The notes under the pieces were generated by a model. The model was not told the DNA's origin and made no database searches. It saw only the letters and a program-made list of their open reading frames with translations. From the NCBI GenBank assembly GCA_036274595.1, contig DASUFL010000054.1, positions 1-7,406 of the forward strand: DNA of 7,406 nucleotides. Reading direction: 5' to 3'. Both the position numbers and the translations under genes were made by a program. The first letter of the stretch is position 1. Every line of letters starts with the position of its first letter. The stretch comes from WS-9 sp036274595 (lineage in GTDB: Bacteria > Eisenbacteria > RBG-16-71-46 > SZUA-252). This document shows positions 4,673 through 7,406 of this stretch, piece after piece.

Positions 4673-6630
4673 GCCAGGAGCTTTTCTTCCCGTTTCAAAC
4701 GCATCCGGTCGGCGAGGCAGATGATCGTGCCGATCACCATCACGACGCCGCCCGCCCAAACGAACGCGACGAGGGGATTGATGTAGGCCTGGATCGACGC
4801 GGAGCCGTCCTCGTTCACGCCGCCCAGGATGAGATAGAGGTCCTCGGCCGCGGTCGAGTGGAGCGCGACCTCCGTCATGGGCTGCTGCGATTTCGTGTAC
4901 ATCGCCTTGGACGGATGCATGTCGGTGAGCCGCTTGCCGTTCCGGGCCACCTGCACGTGGGCGCGGGTCTGCGTGGCGTTCTGGATCTGCGTGTCCTCGA
5001 CCCGGTCCAGCGTGAGCGCGTAGGGGCCAATGGCCATCGACTGCCCCGGCTGGAGCGGCGCGTGCGCCTCCTTCTGGAACACCGAGGAGCCGAGCACGCC
5101 GACGAAGATCATCACGACACCCAGGTGCACGATGTAGCCGCCGTAGCGGCGCTTGTTCTTCTGGACGAGGTGGAGGAGCGCGGCCGGATTCGCCGGCGCT
5201 TCCAGGTCCTTCCGCGCCTGCACGCCGCGCGCGAACTCCATCACGACGGCCGCGACCACGAAGGCGGCACCGAACACGCAGACGATCGGGTAGACGCCGC
5301 GCAGCCCGAGGGGGATGCAGAGGAGCGTGGCGAGGACGCCGACGAAGGCCGGAATCATGAAGTTTCGCTTCAGGAACGCCCCGGTCGCGCGCTTCCAGGA
5401 GAGGACCGGACCGATGCCCGTGAGCATGAGGAGCACGAGGGCGATCGGCACGTTCACGCGGTTGAAGAAGGGGGCCGAGACCGAGATCTTGGAGCCCGTG
5501 ACCGCCTCGGAGAGGACCGGGAACGTGGTCCCGAGGAACGTCGCGAAGCAGAGCGCGACGAAGAGCACGTTGTTGAAGAGGAACGAGCCCTCGCGCGAGA
5601 CCACCGCGTCCATCCGGTTCTCGGATTCGAGGAGCGCCTTGCGATAGAGGATGAGCGCCGTCGCGATCGTCCCCGAGACCAGGATGAAGCCCATGAACCA
5701 GGGGCCGATGTCCGACTCCGCGAACGAGTGGACGGAGGTGAGGACGCCCGACCGCGTGAGGAAGGTGCCGAAGATCGAGAGCTCGAACGTCAGCACGATC
5801 AGCACGATGTTCCAGGTCTTCAGCATCCCGCGGCGCTGCTCGATCATGACCGAGTGGAGGAACGCCGTGCCGACGAGCCAGGGCATGAGCGACGCGTTCT
5901 CGACCGGATCCCAGCCCCAGTAGCCGCCCCAGCCCAGCTCGATGTACGCCCACCGCGCGCCGAGCAGAATGCCGAAGCCGAGGAACATCCAGTTGAAGAG
6001 CGTCCAGCGCCGCACTTCCTCGATCCAGCGCGTGCCGGTGCGATTCATGATGAGGACCGCGATCCCGAACGCGAACGGGATGATGAAGCCCACGTAGCCG
6101 GTGTAGAGGATCGGCGGGTGGATCATCATGCCCGGGTCTTGAAGGAGCGGATTCAAGCCGTTCCCGTCCGGAGGCGGCGTCGCGAGAATCCGGAACGGCG
6201 ACGACACGAACGAGAGGAGGGATGTGAAGAAGATCATGACGCTGGCCACCACCATCGCGACCGCGTCGTAGAACGGATCGAGCCGCTTCCGGTAGGCCCA
6301 GAGGAACGCCGCGCCGTACGCGCTCAGGATGAGGAGCCAGAGGAGGAGCGAGCCCTCCTGCCCCGCCCACAGCGAGCTGAACGCGTACATCGCCGGGAGG
6401 TCGAGACTCGTGTGCTCGGCCACGTAGCGGTAGGAGAAGTCGCGCGCGACGAGCGCGCGCACGAGGAGGATCGTCGCGAGGAGCGTGAGGCCGCAGACGG
6501 CCCACACCGCGCGCCGGCCGCTCCGAAGCGGCCCGGCCATCCCCGACTTGAGGCCCACCACGAAGGCGCCGACCGCGTAGCAGGAGCAGAGGAACGCGAG
6601 GAAGAGGGAGAGCTTTCCGATCTCGCTCAC
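4669..6630 (-). CDS. ccmF: Cytochrome c haem lyase subunit CcmF
   Basis: CcmF is the polytopic core of the haem lyase; it takes haem from CcmE and attaches it to apocytochrome c. The 653-residue product has the full family architecture: many hydrophobic helices, LWAGQEGSLLLW (87-98), LNPLLQDPGMMIHPP (159-173), the periplasmic WWD haem-handling motif WGGYWGWDPVENASLMPWL (234-252), FLTRSGVLTSVHSFA (290-304), a soluble periplasmic segment (about 520-615) and a last helix (about 619-640). Four histidines expected to ligand haem are present: His171 and His502 (GGYIVHLG) for the buried b-haem, and His259 and His301 flanking the WWD domain. The spacing closely follows E. coli CcmF. The start is GTG, overlapping the ccmE stop as GTGA; AAGGA lies 6 nt before it, supporting this choice. 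The length matches the usual ~650 residues, with no frameshift. The stop overlaps the ccmH ATG by 4 nt. Confidence 0.97.
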   Translation of the reverse strand: MSEIGKLSLFLAFLCSCYAVGAFVVGLKSGMAGPLRSGRRAVWAVCGLTLLATILLVRALVARDFSYRYVAEHTSLDLPAMYAFSSLWAGQEGSLLLWLLILSAYGAAFLWAYRKRLDPFYDAVAMVVASVMIFFTSLLSFVSSPFRILATPPPDGNGLNPLLQDPGMMIHPPILYTGYVGFIIPFAFGIAVLIMNRTGTRWIEEVRRWTLFNWMFLGFGILLGARWAYIELGWGGYWGWDPVENASLMPWLVGTAFLHSVMIEQRRGMLKTWNIVLIVLTFELSIFGTFLTRSGVLTSVHSFAESDIGPWFMGFILVSGTIATALILYRKALLESENRMDAVVSREGSFLFNNVLFVALCFATFLGTTFPVLSEAVTGSKISVSAPFFNRVNVPIALVLLMLTGIGPVLSWKRATGAFLKRNFMIPAFVGVLATLLCIPLGLRGVYPIVCVFGAAFVVAAVVMEFARGVQARKDLEAPANPAALLHLVQKNKRRYGGYIVHLGVVMIFVGVLGSSVFQKEAHAPLQPGQSMAIGPYALTLDRVEDTQIQNATQTRAHVQVARNGKRLTDMHPSKAMYTKSQQPMTEVALHSTAAEDLYLILGGVNEDGSASIQAYINPLVAFVWAGGVVMVIGTIICLADRMRLKREEKLLA

Positions 6631-7040
6631 GAGCGGTCCTTCCCCAGCCCCTCGGCCTCGTACTTCGACGGACACTTGGTCACGAGCTTCGTGGCGTGGA
6701 GCGTGCGGTCGACATGGTGATAGCTCCCCTCCACCACGACCTCGCGCCCGTCCGCGAAGGCGTCCGGCATGAGGCCGTCGTAGACGACTCCGATCGCCTT
6801 CTTGCCGTCGGTCATCTGGAACTGGAGCCGCGGGGTCTTCTGGTCGTACGCGATGCTCCCGGCCTGGACCTTCCCGTCGAGCCGGAACCCGCCCTGGCGC
6901 GGAGGCGCCGTGAGCTGGGCCAGCTCGGTCACGGTCATGTACTGCATCCCGGTCGCCTTGACCCCGGACGAGATGAGCCAGGCGACGCAGCCCAGGACAG
7001 CCACGGTCACGAGGATCAGCCGGAGGGTGGTTCGATTCAT
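6627..7040 (-). CDS. ccmE: Cytochrome c maturation haem chaperone CcmE, CxxxY variant
   Basis: CcmE is the membrane-anchored periplasmic haem chaperone that receives haem from CcmABCD and hands it to CcmF. The 137-residue product has an uncleaved N-terminal anchor (about residues 6-26), then an OB-fold beta-barrel (about 33-120: VTELAQL, FRLDGKVQAGSI, LQFQMTDG, VVYDGLMPDAFADGREVVVEG), then a short flexible tail. The length fits the family. In classical CcmE the haem is bound covalently by the His of an HxxxY motif. Here the aligned motif is CPSKY: Cys123 (codon 6674-6672) and Tyr127 (codon 6662-6660), so the histidine is replaced by cysteine. This is the CxxxY form known from Desulfovibrio and archaeal 'System I*' pathways. 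The ATG is preceded by AAGG with a 6-nt spacer. It is the first operon gene, and its stop overlaps the ccmF start by 4 nt. Identification is secure. Confidence 0.96.
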   Translation of the reverse strand: MNRTTLRLILVTVAVLGCVAWLISSGVKATGMQYMTVTELAQLTAPPRQGGFRLDGKVQAGSIAYDQKTPRLQFQMTDGKKAIGVVYDGLMPDAFADGREVVVEGSYHHVDRTLHATKLVTKCPSKYEAEGLGKDRS

Positions 7041-7160
7041 GGATCGCCTTGCCCTGGTTTGGGTTAAGTGCGCGGGATTCCACTCATTGTGGCAGAAGAT
7101 GGGATCGAGTCAAGCCGGGACGGAAGCCTGCTACCTCGGTAGTACCCGCGCGCCAGCAGA
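7041..7160 (-). promoter_or_regulatory. Intergenic leader of the ccm operon
   Basis: This is the only sizeable gap before the ccm genes. Read on the minus strand it contains a small inverted repeat (CTACC-GA-GGTAG, 7142-7131) just after the rhomboid stop, then the predicted promoter (7113-7086). After that comes a leader of about 40 nt with an AAGG Shine-Dalgarno core six bases before the ccmE ATG. It is noticeably less GC-rich around 7060-7110 than the coding sequence. I see no riboswitch-like structure and no U-tract that would make a convincing terminator for the rhomboid gene. Confidence 0.55.
7086..7113 (-). promoter_or_regulatory. Predicted sigma70-type promoter for the ccm operon
   Basis: On the minus strand TTGACT (7113-7108) matches the -35 consensus at five of six bases. 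After a 16-bp spacer, CACAAT (7091-7086) matches the -10 consensus at four of six, including the critical A2 and T6. Transcription would start near 7079, giving a leader of roughly 40 nt before the ccmE ATG. Such a match in a very GC-rich genome, at the only gap before ten tightly packed genes, makes it the likely operon promoter. It is a by-eye call. Confidence 0.55.
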
Positions 7161-7406
7161 TTACGCCATCACCTTGCGCGGACGTAAGATTCGGATGAGA
7201 ACGAGTCCCGCCAGAAAGCCTCCCACGTGGGCCCCCCACGCCACCCCGGTCGTACCCGGCGCGCCCAGCGACAGAAACCCGCTCAAACCTTGGATGACAA
7301 ACCAGAGTACCAGGAGCGCGATCGCCGGCAGCTCCACAATCGAGAAGTAGAAGACGATCGGGATGAGCGTCACGACCCGGGCTCGCGGAAAGAGCGAGGC
7401 GTAGCC
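7161..7406 (-). CDS. Rhomboid-family intramembrane serine protease, C-terminal part (cut by window edge)
   Basis: The reading frame enters from the right edge and ends at TAA (7163-7161); 81 codons are visible. Rhomboids cleave transmembrane substrates within the lipid bilayer using a Ser-His dyad. The visible part starts GYASLFPRARVVTLIPIV, which matches the positively charged loop and start of a late helix in bacterial rhomboids. A helix around FSIVELPAIALLVLWFVIQG follows, then WGAHVGGFLAGL, in which His at visible residue 60 is the expected catalytic histidine and GGFLAG is the helix-packing motif. The tail is short and basic (RPRK). The GxSG serine helix lies outside the window, so activity cannot be judged. 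The frame has no stop up to the edge; a GTG at 7373 is internal, not the start. It lies on the same strand as the ccm operon, but a 120-nt gap with its own promoter separates them, so it is probably a separate unit. Family assignment is firm; substrate unknown. Confidence 0.88.
   Translation of the reverse strand, partial: GYASLFPRARVVTLIPIVFYFSIVELPAIALLVLWFVIQGLSGFLSLGAPGTTGVAWGAHVGGFLAGLVLIRILRPRKVMA

Noticed and set aside
4673..6505. Long minus-strand frame upstream of the ccmH ATG, running through ccmF in another frame
   Set aside because: It is a low-complexity Arg/Pro/His-rich translation over the ccmF coding region. Only the part from the ATG at 4672 is real (ccmH).
4858..6720. Long open frame on the plus strand opposite ccmF (about 620 codons)
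   Set aside because: The translation is extremely rich in Arg, Glu, Asp and His with no recognisable fold. It is antisense to a clear CcmF with all its motifs; such frames arise from strong G/C third-position bias.
7131..7142. CTACC-GA-GGTAG inverted repeat after the rhomboid stop as an intrinsic terminator
   Set aside because: The loop of two bases is too tight, the stem is short, and no run of U follows.

Overview
This window is a high-GC bacterial stretch read almost entirely on the minus strand. It holds an essentially complete operon for System I (Ccm) cytochrome c maturation, with the end of an unrelated rhomboid protease gene upstream. The source is probably a non-proteobacterial Gram-negative lineage. 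The evidence is a CcmE with Cys instead of the usual haem-binding His, a cysteine-rich CcmH unlike the proteobacterial one, no CcmG or TPR-type CcmI, and strong G/C third-position bias. The protein style fits groups such as Candidatus Eisenbacteria, Gemmatimonadota or Acidobacteriota, but I cannot fix the phylum by eye.

Layout, in the direction of transcription (high to low coordinates): (1) 7406-7161, the C-terminal 81 codons of a rhomboid-family intramembrane protease. (2) 7160-7041, an intergenic gap with a good sigma70-type promoter (TTGACT, 16 bp, CACAAT). (3) 7040-6627 ccmE. (4) 6630-4669 ccmF. (5) 4672-4154 ccmH. (6) 4157-3774, a short CcmI-N-terminal-like membrane protein. (7) 3774-2581, a secreted, membrane-anchored beta-sandwich (carboxypeptidase-regulatory-like) protein. 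(8) 2576-1938 ccmA. (9) 1941-1270 ccmB. (10) 1273-569 ccmC. (11) 572-471, a tiny ccmD. (12) 460-125, a single-domain cytoplasmic rhodanese. (13) 124-1, non-coding, with a nested inverted repeat. Six junctions are 4-nt ATGA/GTGA start-stop overlaps, a seventh is a TGATG or GTGATG junction, and the other two gaps are 4 and 10 nt, so the ten genes behave as one translationally coupled transcript.

How the genes work together: CcmA2B2 with CcmC and CcmD load haem onto CcmE at the outer face of the membrane. CcmF, with CcmH, transfers haem to the CXXCH motif of the apocytochrome. In proteobacteria CcmG and CcmI supply reductant and hold the apocytochrome. Here no thioredoxin-like CcmG and no TPR-type CcmI is present. 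In their place are the two membrane proteins between ccmH and ccmA, whose cytoplasmic tails carry similar short helical hairpins, plus a terminal rhodanese. The most interesting reading is a mosaic Ccm system: the CxxxY CcmE of the 'System I*' type, together with a retained CxCxC-type CcmH and a possible substitute for CcmI.
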